A stretch of 64,000 bases of DNA from Roseomonas xinghualingensis (GTDB lineage: Bacteria; Pseudomonadota; Alphaproteobacteria; Acetobacterales; Acetobacteraceae): NCBI RefSeq assembly GCF_025791835.1, contig NZ_JAOXLP010000010.1, positions 81,686 to 145,685 of the forward strand, given 5' to 3'. This document shows positions 63,837 through 64,000 of the stretch, one piece after another; positions within the stretch are counted from its first letter, which is position 1, and the number at the start of each line of letters is the position of its first letter. Below the pieces are notes generated by a model. It was not told the DNA's origin. It was given only the letters and a program-made list of their open reading frames with translations, and did not search any database. The position numbers and the translations under genes are program-made.

Positions 63837-64000
63837 GTTGAGTTTCGCTGAGAACTGACCCGACGTTTTCATCGAGAACTGACCCGTGCAGGGATATGTC
63901 CCGCAGGCTCTGGTCGCGGGTCAAGCAGGTGTTTTGGCTCTCCTGTTCCTGGGTTCGGCCGAGCTGCTCCTGAACCGGAAGCTGTCGTTGCCGGTCTCGA
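63837..64000 (-). mobile_element. End of an IS21-family insertion sequence (continues past the window)
   Basis: The end starts near TGTTGAG at 63837. The 13-mer GAGAACTGACCCG occurs twice (63850-63862 and 63874-63886), the multiple terminal repeats typical of IS21 ends. The 3' end of an istB-like gene follows on the minus strand. The other end is outside the window. Confidence 0.75.
63921..64000 (-). CDS. istB: IstB-like helper ATPase, C-terminal fragment
   Basis: The last 25 or so codons read ETGNDSFRFRSSSAEPRNRR and end at a TGA at 63921-63923. An ending with ETGN(D/E)S(W/F)RFK-like residues is usual for IstB of IS21 elements. The gene is partial because the window ends; whether it is intact cannot be seen. 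Confidence 0.65.
   Translation of the reverse strand, partial: ETGNDSFRFRSSSAEPRNRRAKTPA

Overview
The window reads as a chromosomal stretch of a high-G+C alphaproteobacterium. Codon use is strongly GC-biased, ATGA/GTGA stop-start overlaps are common, and the gene set (ligase-associated helicase/PdeM, class Ia ribonucleotide reductase with NrdR boxes, guaA/guaB/rsmB/rlmE/ppx, NMT1-type and Bug-type solute-binding proteins) resembles Acetobacteraceae, most likely Roseomonas or a relative. The taxonomic call is inference from protein resemblance; no database search was run.

Layout. 1-5.4 kb: DNA-repair run (helicase, PdeM nuclease, photolyase, phosphoesterase). 5.5-8.1 kb: a taurine/nitrate-type ABC importer on the minus strand. 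8.3-12.4 kb: a three-gene cassette in which a fused circularly permuted ATP-grasp/alpha-E protein lies between two transglutaminase-like proteins, of the kind linked to the Anbu peptidase, but with no Anbu gene here. 12.5-37 kb: mixed metabolic and core genes (orphan binding proteins, D-lactate-type dehydrogenase, HerA-like ATPase, ExeA-like ATPase, amidohydrolase, molybdopterin oxidoreductase subunit, polyprenyl synthase, TrmN6-like methylase, nrdBA, MarR with a palindromic operator). Two genes here carry single-base frameshifts.

37.3-54.3 kb is a compact nickel/urea block with visibly lower G+C than its flanks. It holds an IS701-like transposase remnant, an OprB-like porin, a nickel ECF importer (nikKMLQO), a divergent nikR-like regulator, an exact GTATGA-N16-TCATAC NikR box between them, two crcB/fluC fluoride-channel genes, ureABC, a small unrecognised ORF, ureEFGD, a urea transporter, an Amt ammonium transporter and an SLC13-like permease. 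Together they would bring in nickel and urea, assemble and run urease, take up or recover ammonium, and export fluoride, which inhibits urease. The NikR-like protein aligns to E. coli NikR without gaps over its first 97 residues but has lost all four high-affinity nickel ligands (positions 76, 87, 89, 95) and gained a His-containing C-terminal tail.

54.5-61.9 kb returns to core minus-strand genes (guaA, GNAT, rsmB-like, a decayed haloacid dehalogenase, guaB, rlmE, ppx). At 62.0 kb a tRNA-Gln(CTG) is followed directly by a tyrosine integrase, marking the left end of another integrated element. The end of an IS21-type element lies at the right edge. Three copies of an intergenic repeat of about 75-88 bp each sit between convergent genes (5418, 16003, 35750).
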